Source of the DNA: Candidatus Rifleibacteriota bacterium
GTDB lineage: Bacteria > Riflebacteria > Ozemobacteria > Ozemobacterales > Ozemobacteraceae
Assembly (NCBI GenBank): GCA_017526725.1
Contig: JAFXRA010000117.1
Span: 1 to 13,247, forward strand
DNA: 13,247 bases
Direction: 5' to 3'
Made by a program: the position numbers and the translations under genes. The notes under the pieces were generated by a model that had not been told where the DNA came from, ran no database searches, and saw only the letters and a list, made by a program, of their open reading frames with translations. Of this stretch, positions 1 through 7,929 are shown piece after piece (the first letter of the stretch is position 1; the number at the start of each line of letters is the position of its first letter).

Positions 1-2416
1 CGACGTGATCTTCGCTGCCGAAGAAATCCAAGAACCATTTGCACTTCAAGAATATGAAACTTACTACAGTCAGCCAAAGCCCCATAACAATAATCTGGGT
101 CATCATTGCATTGCTAACAATGTTTTCATCACGTCTTCTCGGTTTTTCGAGCATATACTTTTCAAGAGCAGGTTCATTACCAAGCATAATGGCACCAAGG
201 CTATCCATAACCAGGTTAACGAAAAGCAGGTGAGTAACTTTTAATGGTTCTTCAATTCCGAAGAACGGAGCAATAGCACTGACGATAACAGCACCAACAT
301 TGATTACAAGCTGGAACTTACAGAACTTGAGAATGTTATTGTAAATTGTTCTACCGTAAAGAATAGCATCTTTAATAGACTTGAAGTTATCATCAAGAAT
401 AACAATTTCGCCGGCTTCTTTTGCAGCTTCAGTTCCGCTACCCATTGCAAAGCCAACGTCAGCACGCTTGAGAGCAGGAGAGTCGTTAACACCGTCACCA
501 GTCATACCGACAACGAGATTCATTTCCTGACAAAGTCTTACCATTCTAGATTTATCAGTTGGAAGAGCACGGGCAATAACTCTGATATTAGGAATAATTG
601 CCTTGACTTCATCGTCTGACATTTTGTTCAAATCTTCGGAAGTAAGAACTTTGTCTGTATCATTAACAAGCAAGCCAGCATCTTTTGCGATAGCCTGAGC
701 TGTTTCTCTTCTGTCACCAGTAATCATAACAACCTGAATACCGGCTTTCATAACTTCCTGAATTGCTTCAGCAGCTTCTTTTCTAACGTCGTCTCTAATA
801 GCAACTAAGCCAACAAGAACAACGTCATCATTAATCTTGCTTTCTACCATTGGTTTTAAAGAATAACCAAAAGAAAGAACACGCATAGATTTTTCGGCTA
901 ATTCGTCAATCTTCTTGTTAATAGCAGCCAAATCGATGTCTTTTTCTTCACCATTTTCGTCTAAGTATTTCTTTGCACAGGCAAGAAGTCTTTCTGGAGC
1001 ACCTTTATACAATACCTTGCCTTCACCAGCTAAGAATGCCTGGCTGAATTTATTAGCAGAGTTGAAAGGCTGAGATTCAGTAACTTTATATTTTTCTATG
1101 TTTCCAAGATTTTCGAAAACATCTCTTCCGACAAATTTAAGAAGAGCCTGATCGGTCATGTTACCACCGATTACATGGTCATCTTTATCAAACATAGACT
1201 GGGTATTTCTACCAATGATAAGGTCCATAAGACCTTTGAGCTTACTGCATTTTCGATAATCTTCCAAACTCATAGACTTACCGGAACCAACGATAAAGTC
1301 AACAACTTCGAGTTTGCCTTTGGTAATAGTACCGGTTTTATCGCTGAATAGAATATTCAAAGAACCAGCAGTTTCAATACCCTGATCTTTTCTAACAAGA
1401 ACATTATGATCAAGCATTTTGCCTGTATTCTGCATAAGAACAAGAGAAATCATCAAGGGCAGACCTTCTGGAACAGCACAAACGATAATAACGATTGCAA
1501 GAGAAACAGCAGTAACAATCTGTTTGAAAATTCCAGCCCAACCAAGAGTCAACCAACCAGTAAACCAGTAAACATGTTCAAGAGTATTGCCAGAAGCAGC
1601 TGCTTTAAGAACTAATGGGTTATTTCCCATGTAAACGTTATAAATCATATAAAGTAAAACGATAACAGCAGCGCCCCAATAACCAAAAGTAGAAATCTGG
1701 TCAGCTAATTTAGCAAGTTTTACTTTTAATGGAGAATCAGGTGGTTCAACCATATCTTCAGCCATCTTGCCCATCATGGTCTTCAAACCGACCTTCTGAA
1801 CATCTAAGACACCAGCGCCATCGAACAAAACTACGCCTCTGAAAAGAGAGTGAGCATCAACAAAAGCATCACCAGTTATTTCATCAGGAATAGTCATTGC
1901 TTTTTCAGCAGCAGTCTTTTTACATTCTTCTGCTTCACCGTTAAGAGCTGAGTTGTCAACTTTCATTGAACCATCAACAAGAATACCGTCAGCGGGAACT
2001 TTATCGCCGGCCTGTAGATAAACTTTATCGCCAACAACTACGTCATCGAAATTAACAACAGTAATTAAACCGTTTCTATAAACCTTACATTTATCTTTTT
2101 CAGTAGATTCTTTTAATTCTCTGAACTTTGTATCGCTAGCAACACCAGTTTTTGCCTGAACAGTTGCAACTATAAGAACAGCAACAAAAGTACCTACAGG
2201 TTCAAACCATTCTGCTAAGGGTTCACCATCTATCTTAATAAAGCTAAGAACAGTCATAATACCTGCGATAATGAGCAGGATACGAATCATAGGATCGTTA
2301 AAAGTTTCACAAAATTCAGCCCAAAATGTTGTTGGTTCTGAATCAGGGATAACATTTGCACCATATTTTTCTCGAGATTCTAGAACCTCTTTGTCGGTTA
2401 AACCAGTAAATTGCAC
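1..2416 (-). CDS. Calcium-translocating P-type ATPase, PMCA (IIB) type, C-terminus cut by window edge
   Basis: This is an integral membrane pump that uses ATP to move Ca2+ out of the cytoplasm. The window holds 805 codons with no stop; the last transmembrane helices are missing. Visible motifs: phosphorylation site SDKTGT with D359, KGAPE at 471-475, TGDRRET near 567, and MTGDGVND at 638-645. PEGLP at 316-320 and VNLVMDSL around 733-740 give E317, N734 and D738, matching the single Ca2+ site (SERCA E309/N796/D800). The actuator loop reads LNGEAEE instead of TGES, but keeps the catalytic glutamate (E161). There is no N-terminal metal-binding CxxC domain and no CPC motif, so it is not a heavy-metal pump. 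The start is GTG, fixed by AAGGAG seven bases upstream. It lies 31 bases after a TerD gene and is probably co-transcribed with it. A role in setting calcium for the Ter proteins is inference. A related cation as substrate is possible. Confidence 0.93.
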   Translation of the reverse strand, partial: MQFTGLTDKEVLESREKYGANVIPDSEPTTFWAEFCETFNDPMIRILLIIAGIMTVLSFIKIDGEPLAEWFEPVGTFVAVLIVATVQAKTGVASDTKFRELKESTEKDKCKVYRNGLITVVNFDDVVVGDKVYLQAGDKVPADGILVDGSMKVDNSALNGEAEECKKTAAEKAMTIPDEITGDAFVDAHSLFRGVVLFDGAGVLDVQKVGLKTMMGKMAEDMVEPPDSPLKVKLAKLADQISTFGYWGAAVIVLLYMIYNVYMGNNPLVLKAAASGNTLEHVYWFTGWLTLGWAGIFKQIVTAVSLAIVIIVCAVPEGLPLMISLVLMQNTGKMLDHNVLVRKDQGIETAGSLNILFSDKTGTITKGKLEVVDFIVGSGKSMSLEDYRKCSKLKGLMDLIIGRNTQSMFDKDDHVIGGNMTDQALLKFVGRDVFENLGNIEKYKVTESQPFNSANKFSQAFLAGEGKVLYKGAPERLLACAKKYLDENGEEKDIDLAAINKKIDELAEKSMRVLSFGYSLKPMVESKINDDVVLVGLVAIRDDVRKEAAEAIQEVMKAGIQVVMITGDRRETAQAIAKDAGLLVNDTDKVLTSEDLNKMSDDEVKAIIPNIRVIARALPTDKSRMVRLCQEMNLVVGMTGDGVNDSPALKRADVGFAMGSGTEAAKEAGEIVILDDNFKSIKDAILYGRTIYNNILKFCKFQLVINVGAVIVSAIAPFFGIEEPLKVTHLLFVNLVMDSLGAIMLGNEPALEKYMLEKPRRRDENIVSNAMMTQIIVMGLWLTVVSFIFLKCKWFLDFFGSEDHV

Positions 2417-2423
2417 AATAATA

Positions 2424-2429
2424 CTCCTT
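2424..2429 (-). promoter_or_regulatory. Ribosome binding site deciding the GTG start of the P-type ATPase
   Basis: On the minus strand AAGGAG stands seven bases before GTG at 2416-2414. The protein that follows (MQFTGLTDKE) matches the usual N-terminus of type II P-type ATPases. The next in-frame ATG is about 40 codons further in and would remove the first cytoplasmic segment, so GTG is the likely start. Confidence 0.75.
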
Positions 2430-2447
2430 TTATATAAAAGTAAATTA

Positions 2448-3053
2448 CTACTTTCTAAATCTATCTGCCATTTCGCTTATTCTATTATCATACGTAGCAT
2501 CACCAATAGCGTTAAATTGCCATTCTCCGTTTTCTTTGGTCAGTTTTGCTACAATCATAGCAGTCTTTCCGTCATAATTTTCGTCTAATGTATATCGGCA
2601 GATTTCTGTATTAGTTGAAACATCAACTACTCTAATATAAGCATTTTTCAAAAGACCAAAATGCTGCCCACGATCTTTTGCCTTATAAATATTAACAACA
2701 AAAACAACACCGTCATATTGTTTTGGTAAGGATTCAAGATTAACGTTTATAACTTCTTTATCACCTTCGCCAGCCCCGGTCAGATTATCTCCAGAATGAT
2801 ATACCGCCCCGGATCTATGTTTCAGATTACCGAAATAAACTATATCGTCATAACCACTTGATATTTTCCCATCGCTAAGTAAAAAAGCAGATGCATCACA
2901 GTCTATATCCTGTTCTGCAATACAAAACAAACGCTGGAAAAAATTAAGATTCTTACCAACTTCATCCCAGCCAAGAGCAACCAAAGTTTTTGACAACCCT
3001 TTCTTTTCTTTTGAAAGGTTGATTTTCTGGCCTTTTTTCAAATGTATAGTCAT
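2448..3053 (-). CDS. TerD-family protein (tellurium-resistance/stress protein), variant with hydrophobic insert
   Basis: Cytoplasmic TerD-domain protein of 201 aa. The hallmark MTIHLKKGQKINLSKE start leads to ALGWD at 26-30. The metal loop is DIDCDASAF at 49-57, followed by HSGDNLTG at 86-93 and AYIRVVD further on; these acidic loops bind Ca2+ in characterised TerD proteins. Between GLGWD-type strand and metal loop it carries an insert with NFFQRLFCI (37-45), which canonical TerD lacks. It is closest by eye to the TerD at 7930-8577 (shared CDCDA-type loop, ICRY, GEWQF.AIG, and an ending in RF). It starts 12 bases after the stop of the TerA-type gene, with AAGGA overlapping that stop, and precedes the calcium pump by 31 bases, so it belongs to one operon with both. 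The biochemical role of TerD proteins is not settled; stress response linked to metals and membrane is the known theme. Confidence 0.93.
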   Translation of the reverse strand: MTIHLKKGQKINLSKEKKGLSKTLVALGWDEVGKNLNFFQRLFCIAEQDIDCDASAFLLSDGKISSGYDDIVYFGNLKHRSGAVYHSGDNLTGAGEGDKEVINVNLESLPKQYDGVVFVVNIYKAKDRGQHFGLLKNAYIRVVDVSTNTEICRYTLDENYDGKTAMIVAKLTKENGEWQFNAIGDATYDNRISEMADRFRK

Positions 3054-3065
3054 GAATATTTTTCC

Positions 3066-3671
3066 TTAATCTTTTGTGCCAGGAACCCAGTTTATACCCC
3101 AATTATAAGCTCTATCCATGGTTTCATGTCCTGAATAAAACTTAACTAATCTCTGAACACTGAAAGTTTCATCGTTCTGGTTTTCTAATAAAACCAAAGC
3201 GCAATTGCGACATTCTGTATTATATTCATCAAGATGAACAACTATATCTTCAGCACCAGGGTATTTAATAGTTACGACACCGTCTGCATCCTTCCAATTG
3301 GCAACACCATCATAAATAAAGGTAAATATAAGAATTCGCTTTATTTCTGAAATCTTGTCTCCGTTAATTCTGATGGTTTCACCGCTGGCACTTGCTCCGG
3401 TTCTATCATCGCCATCTAATGCAATGTATGGAGGACGATTTAAACGACCAAAACTGTTGCCTAAAGCCTGAACTGCATTTTTTTCACCATTTTTCAGTTC
3501 ATAAAGACAAGCTAAGTCTAAATCAATACCAGAAGAACCGCCGAAAATACCGCTTAAAAAGCCTTGATTCTTGGGAGTTGAATTCCAGTTCAGATTAACT
3601 GAAATCTCACCTAACCCCGATTCTTTCTTTTTAAGGTTAATCTTTTCACTTTTCTTTAAATATATTGTCAT
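3066..3671 (-). CDS. terA: TerA-type TerD-domain protein
   Basis: A 201-aa single-domain member of the TerD superfamily that resembles the C-terminal domain of TerA rather than TerD. TerA-like signatures are IDLDLACLYEL (49-59), VQALGNSFG (67-75), PPYIALDGDDRTG (80-92), RILIFTFIYDG (112-122), WKDADGVV (126-133) and the ending MDRAYNWGINWVPGTK (185-200). It has the acidic DLDL and GDDRTG calcium-loop positions. Enterobacterial TerA is roughly twice this length with two such domains; here only one is present. A glycine-rich hydrophobic insert (QGFLSGIFGGSSG, 36-48) precedes the metal loop. Its ribosome binding site is weak, with only AAGAT next to the ATG, and a strong hairpin lies just upstream, so its expression may be separately controlled. 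It is followed closely (12 bases) by another TerD. The exact function of TerA-type proteins is unknown. Confidence 0.9.
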   Translation of the reverse strand: MTIYLKKSEKINLKKKESGLGEISVNLNWNSTPKNQGFLSGIFGGSSGIDLDLACLYELKNGEKNAVQALGNSFGRLNRPPYIALDGDDRTGASASGETIRINGDKISEIKRILIFTFIYDGVANWKDADGVVTIKYPGAEDIVVHLDEYNTECRNCALVLLENQNDETFSVQRLVKFYSGHETMDRAYNWGINWVPGTKD

Positions 3672-3682
3672 ATCTTATTACC

Positions 3683-3721
3683 AAAAAACTGTTTTGCTGT
3701 GTTACCAACAAAACAGTTTTT
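3683..3721 (-). terminator. Hairpin with T-run between terD and the TerA-type gene (terminator or attenuator)
   Basis: Perfect 13-bp inverted repeat: aaaaactgttttg at 3684-3696 and caaaacagttttt at 3709-3721. On the minus-strand RNA it extends by three more pairs (UUG with CAG, one G-U) to a 16-bp stem with the six-base loop GUAACA. Six T residues (3688-3683) end the hairpin on the minus strand, as in an intrinsic terminator; a T-rich stretch also follows on the plus strand. It starts about 8 bases after the terD stop at 3730 and ends about 11 bases before the next start codon. The stem is AT-rich, so partial termination or RNA processing is as likely as full termination. Confidence 0.6.
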
Positions 3722-3729
3722 GTTTTTAA

Positions 3730-4326
3730 TTATTCAGAATCGGCATCTAAGCCATAATGTCGGCAAAGAGCAGCCAAACCACCTTGGAAACCACTGCCAA
3801 TAGCGTTAAAACGCCATTCTCCAGCATTCTTATAGATTTCAGCAGCAACAATTGCTGTTTCAATTGAGAAATCTTCACCGAGGTCGTATCTTACCAGTTC
3901 TTCACCGGAATCTCTGTCTACAACTCTAATGTAGGCATTTGAAACCTGACCGAAATTCTGTCTGCGTTTTACTGCATCATAAATAGTTACAGTAAAAGCG
4001 ATCTTTTCAACATAACTTGGCATTTTAGAAAGGTCTATCTGAATTTCTTCTTCATCGCTATCTTCAGAACCATCACCACCAACTTTGTTATCACCGCTGT
4101 GAATTACAGCACCGCTTTCGTGTTCAAGATTACCGTAGAAAACGAAATCTGCTTCACTGCGACATCTGCCGTTAGCACCGCAAACAAAAGCAGAAGCATC
4201 TAAGTCAAAATCAGCACCGGTATCAAACTGGTTAGTATCCCAACCGAGACCAACTAACAAATTCTTCAACCCTGGTTTTTCCTTTGTAAGATTAATCTTA
4301 CCACCTTTTTTTAGATTAATAGTCAT
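3730..4326 (-). CDS. terD: Canonical TerD-family tellurium-resistance/stress protein
   Basis: A 198-aa protein with the full canonical TerD pattern. [16 protein letters not shown] leads to VGLGWDTN (25-32), the metal loop DFDLDASAF (39-47), [11 protein letters not shown] (76-86) followed by a long acidic stretch EDSDEEE (88-94), then [19 protein letters not shown] and a GEWRFNAIG segment. Characterised TerD proteins bind two Ca2+ ions through these aspartates. Unlike the three other TerD-domain proteins here, it has no hydrophobic insert before the metal loop. It ends with an extra tail ([10 protein letters not shown]). It has a strong GGAGG site eight bases before the ATG and starts 22 bases after the telA-type stop, so YceG, TelA and TerD form a tight set as in the yce operon of Bacillus subtilis. 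A hairpin follows its stop. Assignment to the TerD family is firm; orthology to a given paralog (TerD versus TerE) is not. Confidence 0.95.
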   Translation of the reverse strand: MTINLKKGGKINLTKEKPGLKNLLVGLGWDTNQFDTGADFDLDASAFVCGANGRCRSEADFVFYGNLEHESGAVIHSGDNKVGGDGSEDSDEEEIQIDLSKMPSYVEKIAFTVTIYDAVKRRQNFGQVSNAYIRVVDRDSGEELVRYDLGEDFSIETAIVAAEIYKNAGEWRFNAIGSGFQGGLAALCRHYGLDADSE

Positions 4327-4348
4327 TTCTTAACCCTCCATTTTTATT

Positions 4349-5530
4349 TTAACGGTGCCCATCGGGCGAACCAAATACTTTCTTGAAATCATCTTTAATA
4401 GATTCAAGTCGTTTTTTATCATCTTCACGCTGTCTCTTAGCTGCTTCCTGAATTCTCTGAGTTTCCTGAATGCCGTTAACAATTTCTCTCCAGCTCTTTT
4501 CAAGAGTTTCTACCTTAATAGAACTGCCGCTTGCCATCTTTGCAATCTGTTTGCTCTGAGTAGCAACATTCTTGGCATTCTGAACAAGAAGCTGATTAGT
4601 CTTTTCGTCAAGAGCTGCAATTGCATCAGCCTGAAGTTTCTGACGCTTGATTTGAATAGCCTGAGCAAGATTAGTCTTGAAAATAGGCAAAGTAATAATA
4701 AAAGCAGAATTGATTTTTCTAACCAGATTCATATTGTTATACTGCTGGTTTTTAATAGCCGGCAAAGACTGAAGAGCGACCATTTCTGCTTTTCTTAAAT
4801 CATCGACTCTCTGGTCAAGCATTTCCTTAGCTCTACCATAGTCGTTAAGCCTTAACATAAGTTCGTTATCGTTAGTGCGGTTATATTCAGCCTGAGTATC
4901 TTGTATGATTTTGGTCAGTTCTTCTGAAGCTGTTTCACCAGCTACAATATATTTAACCAATTCTTTGTAATAGCTGACATTAGCCTGATAGAGTTCTTCC
5001 TGCTGACGATTGGCGAGTTTAATATCAGTTTCGTATTTTTTCAGCTGAGTATAAATCTTATCAACTTCACCGCCAAAAGTTTCATACTTTCTGAGAATAA
5101 TATCAAGCTGCTTTGTTAAGCCGCCCTTAAAGAAATTAACAATTTTATCCCAAAAAGTTTCTTGTTTTGGAGCCAATTCTTCAGGCAGGAACTGTTCCAT
5201 AACCTTATTCAAAGAAACGAGCAAATCACTGCTTTCATTAAGCTGAGGAAGACTAACATTATTTAAAACACTGTCAGAAGCTCTGGAAATCTCTTCAGCT
5301 GCTTCAGCACCAAAACCGGTTATGGTTTCGATATTATTGATTTCAATCTGGCTTGTTAAAGCCTGAATTTCAGGAGATTGCTTAAGCATATCATAGGTAG
5401 CCTGACGTTCGGCTTCCATATCAAAAGTTGGAACTTCGACCAAATCGGTAGTCATTGGTGCCGGCTGAGCCTGAACATTTACTGCAGCGGTTTGCTGTGT
5501 AGGTGCAGAGTTACCCATATTGATAGCCAT
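4349..5530 (-). CDS. telA: Toxic anion resistance protein, TelA/YceH family
   Basis: A 393-aa soluble, mostly helical protein of the TelA family (YceH in Bacillus subtilis), which is linked to resistance to tellurite, some antibiotics and envelope stress; its molecular action is unknown. Residues 1-35 are a Q/A/P-rich flexible tail. A helical segment follows, with amphipathic ETFWDKIVNFFKGG at 124-137 and ILRKYETFGGEVDKI (145-159). The family core is QSLPAIKNQQYNNMNLV with a helix ending in ITLPIFKTNLAQAI, then the TNQLLVQNAKNVATQS segment. The C-terminal third is charged coiled coil. There is no signal peptide or true transmembrane helix. AGGAG lies seven bases before the ATG, and the gene starts 21 bases after the yceG stop. 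The adjacency YceG then TelA then TerD is the conserved Ter-cluster core. Length is slightly above the 360-390 aa I recall as usual. Confidence 0.93.
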   Translation of the reverse strand: MAINMGNSAPTQQTAAVNVQAQPAPMTTDLVEVPTFDMEAERQATYDMLKQSPEIQALTSQIEINNIETITGFGAEAAEEISRASDSVLNNVSLPQLNESSDLLVSLNKVMEQFLPEELAPKQETFWDKIVNFFKGGLTKQLDIILRKYETFGGEVDKIYTQLKKYETDIKLANRQQEELYQANVSYYKELVKYIVAGETASEELTKIIQDTQAEYNRTNDNELMLRLNDYGRAKEMLDQRVDDLRKAEMVALQSLPAIKNQQYNNMNLVRKINSAFIITLPIFKTNLAQAIQIKRQKLQADAIAALDEKTNQLLVQNAKNVATQSKQIAKMASGSSIKVETLEKSWREIVNGIQETQRIQEAAKRQREDDKKRLESIKDDFKKVFGSPDGHR

Positions 5531-5551
5531 AAAAAACTCCTATTTAAATCA

Positions 5552-7834
5552 TTACCACAGTTTAGTTCTGAATAAGTTTTCTACAAATCTTGAGATAGAA
5601 GGTCTTTCAAGTGCAGAAAAATCCGGAACTTCGCAATTAAAAAGATACTGCCCAAGTTTAAAGTTTTTGTAGTCTCTTTTTATTAGAGAAGGTCCGAAAC
5701 ATTCAAAACCTGTTGGTGTGTATATTAAAACATCAAAGCCTAAAAAATGCAAGAAATTAGCAACAACTGTTTCTTCAAAAGAGAAACAATAGCGGTTGGT
5801 TATAATAAAAATATATTTCGGGTTAGTCTTAGTAAAATCAAATTCTTGAAGCTTTAAGAGTATTTCCTGGGGAAGGTCTAAGAGAATTCCGATTACTGCA
5901 TATTCCCTACCGTTTTTGCCCATTCCGCTAATACTTCTTTCATCAAGAAAAGCCTGAATTTTATCTAACAGATAATTCTGTTTGTCAATATCAATAAAAC
6001 CATATTTATAATCAGAACTGTTCTTGATATTTCTAAGCAGAAGTTTTCCGCGAATATCCATGTATCTTGTGGCATTACCTGACATCAATTTTCCGATATT
6101 GTTCTTTACCCATGGATAACTAGAAACTACAGTAGTTTCAGGAGTAAAAAGTTCTTTCATTTTGAGCCAGTAATCATCAAGTTTTTCTTTGCCACCCTCT
6201 ACCCCATTCATTTTTGCAAAAATGGTAGGAATAAAAACTTCGGAATCTGTATTAGAGAAACCCTGTCTGAATCTAAGTTCCTGACCCCAAAGAGAATAAA
6301 CTTCAAAAGAACTGGTGTTAAGAGTAACAACCTGTGCTTTTCTATACTGCTGTGTAACAAAAGAACCGTCAACCCGCAGAACCTGGCTTATTTCCTGTTC
6401 TGCCTGCCCAGCAAAAGTCATTTCGCGAATAAGTCCGTTCTGAACAGGGAAAGAGTCTATTGAAAGAGTATCTTCGTATCGAACCTTTTTAGCCTTTGGG
6501 CTGATGTCGTATTCTTCTTTAGCATCAGGGAAAAAGCAGATAACATCGACAGGAAGCTTAGCCAGCAATGAAAAGAATATTTTTTCTGCAATTTTAGGCT
6601 TTTTATTGGTGAAATAAATAAAAACCCCGCATTCCGGCATTTTCAAACTGCCCAATAATTCCGGCAGAATGCGCTTCATCCAGCAAATTATGTTGACAGC
6701 TATGTTGTTAAGCTTCTGCATATTGTTCAAAGAAGGTTTGGCATCTTCATAAATGACTTCGGCAAAAGCTTTCTTCATCATTTCTTCCAAATCTTTTCTT
6801 TTCGGGAAGGTAATATTTTTTGAAAGAGCGGCTACCAGCTGCTGCACATTAGTATAGTTTCCGCGTGCAATACTGAAAACTTCATCAGGAGTTGCCCCCT
6901 GAATTTCACCGTTGATTATAAGCATCTTGCGCTGCTTGCTTACCAGCTTCTTATAAAAATCTGAAAGATTTGAACTGTATGAATACTTATCTTCAACACC
7001 GTACTGCAAGAAGAACAAATTAGCAAAACCCTTTTCAGGTGGTTTTCTCAAAGCAAAATCAGTCAAAGCAGAATTATAAGTAAATAATTTGTCCTGAACC
7101 CAGGTATTAAGAACTGACTTTTCATTTGTTTTTAAAGCTACATCAATTGCCCCACCGAAAGTTATATTTTCTATAACGCTTCTAAGAGTCAGATTCGGGT
7201 CAAAAGGCATTAAACCTGGCTTAGTATATAAATCGGAAAAGGCAGATTCTTTATCTAATGGAAGATAAACATTGTCACCCTTTGGGAATATATAAAGAAT
7301 ATCTGCTCCAAGCTTTGAAATTAAGTCTAAAAAAATCAGTTCGTGCTTACTGGTCTTATCCCATACAAGAACCTTTGGCGCAAAATCCTGCCCAAGTTTG
7401 GGAACCATCATAGTGAACTTGCAGTAAAACCAGCACATAAACTTAAGGTAAAGGTTAACCATAAGATTTTGAGGCTGCTTTCCGGTTTTAGACTGTTCAA
7501 AGAAATAATCATAAAGCTGGTCGCCAATAGCTTTTGACTTATTATAATCTAATCTCAGCAGAGTTTTTATCTGACTTTGGAAAAAAGCCGGCGCCAGTTT
7601 GAAATCTCTGCCAAGAATATTCAGACAATATTGAACGTTGGAAGTATCAGGGTTCTTTATTCCACCATCAAGAAGCAAGCCGTTCTGTCTCGCAGAAGAA
7701 ATATATCTTGCAATAAAATCGTTTACTTTACCATCTGTAGCGGTTATTCGATAAACATAAGTGCAATTTTTCGTACGCTTTGAAAGAGGCAGAAAATAAT
7801 TTTCTAAATCTGCTATTTTTCCACGTTCAAACAT
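5552..7834 (-). CDS. yceG: YceG-family component of Ter/tellurite stress cluster, with internal repeats
   Basis: A 760-aa protein that I assign to the YceG family of Ter clusters (named after B. subtilis YceG, unrelated to E. coli YceG/MltG). The assignment rests on sequence style and on position directly before a TelA gene. Three segments resemble each other, each a strand, a helix and a second strand ending in a P: VLVWDKTSKHELIF...ADILYIFPKG (155-186), VFIYFTNKKPKIAE...VDVICFFPDA (404-438), and YIFIITNRYCFSFE...FDVLIYTPTG (674-709). The first two are each preceded by a CW helix (134-135, 384-385) and followed later by a GV(E)-(F/Y)-K segment (near 279-296 and 544-560). There is no signal peptide or transmembrane helix. 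Reaction and substrate are unknown; the fold looks Rossmann-like or glycosyltransferase-like, which is inference. Length exceeds the roughly 540 aa of B. subtilis YceG, mainly through the N-terminal region. The ribosome binding site is weak (AGTGG). Confidence 0.82.
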   Translation of the reverse strand: MFERGKIADLENYFLPLSKRTKNCTYVYRITATDGKVNDFIARYISSARQNGLLLDGGIKNPDTSNVQYCLNILGRDFKLAPAFFQSQIKTLLRLDYNKSKAIGDQLYDYFFEQSKTGKQPQNLMVNLYLKFMCWFYCKFTMMVPKLGQDFAPKVLVWDKTSKHELIFLDLISKLGADILYIFPKGDNVYLPLDKESAFSDLYTKPGLMPFDPNLTLRSVIENITFGGAIDVALKTNEKSVLNTWVQDKLFTYNSALTDFALRKPPEKGFANLFFLQYGVEDKYSYSSNLSDFYKKLVSKQRKMLIINGEIQGATPDEVFSIARGNYTNVQQLVAALSKNITFPKRKDLEEMMKKAFAEVIYEDAKPSLNNMQKLNNIAVNIICWMKRILPELLGSLKMPECGVFIYFTNKKPKIAEKIFFSLLAKLPVDVICFFPDAKEEYDISPKAKKVRYEDTLSIDSFPVQNGLIREMTFAGQAEQEISQVLRVDGSFVTQQYRKAQVVTLNTSSFEVYSLWGQELRFRQGFSNTDSEVFIPTIFAKMNGVEGGKEKLDDYWLKMKELFTPETTVVSSYPWVKNNIGKLMSGNATRYMDIRGKLLLRNIKNSSDYKYGFIDIDKQNYLLDKIQAFLDERSISGMGKNGREYAVIGILLDLPQEILLKLQEFDFTKTNPKYIFIITNRYCFSFEETVVANFLHFLGFDVLIYTPTGFECFGPSLIKRDYKNFKLGQYLFNCEVPDFSALERPSISRFVENLFRTKLW

Positions 7835-7929
7835 TGTAAGACCACTTTATGACAATTTAACTAATATAGCTTAGTGTAATATAAAAAAAAGTTCAAGTAA
7901 AACTATGAATTTTAGAACTATTAGTCTGA
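7835..7929 (-). other. Longest gap between genes (95 bases); leader of yceG
   Basis: This AT-rich gap separates the head of the cluster (AAA+, coiled coils, TerD) from yceG-telA-terD. It contains a terminator-like hairpin on the minus strand next to the TerD stop. Downstream of the T-run, AT-rich hexamers such as TATATT (near 7863-7868) could serve as a -10 element. I see no -35 box at good spacing: TTGAAC lies 22 bases before TATATT. A promoter here is plausible but not shown. Confidence 0.4.
7883..7919 (-). terminator. Imperfect hairpin with T-run after terD-like gene (possible terminator)
   Basis: Arms agttc (7890-7894) and gaact (7915-7919) pair. Inside them, after a three-base bulge, taaaa (7898-7902) pairs with tttta (7910-7914) around a seven-base loop. 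On the minus strand the stem is followed by seven T residues (7889-7883). It starts 10 bases after the TerD stop at 7930, where a terminator is expected. The stem is weak, with only two G-C pairs, so read-through is likely. Confidence 0.45.

Noticed and set aside
1..2416. Heavy-metal (Cu/Cd/Zn) P-type ATPase
   Set aside because: There is no CPC motif or CxxC metal-binding domain; PEGLP and VNLVMD are calcium-pump motifs.
5..2588. Plus-strand and alternative-frame open frames of 64-105 codons over the pump and the first TerD gene
   Set aside because: They lie opposite or out of frame with strongly recognised genes, have no family features and no convincing ribosome sites.
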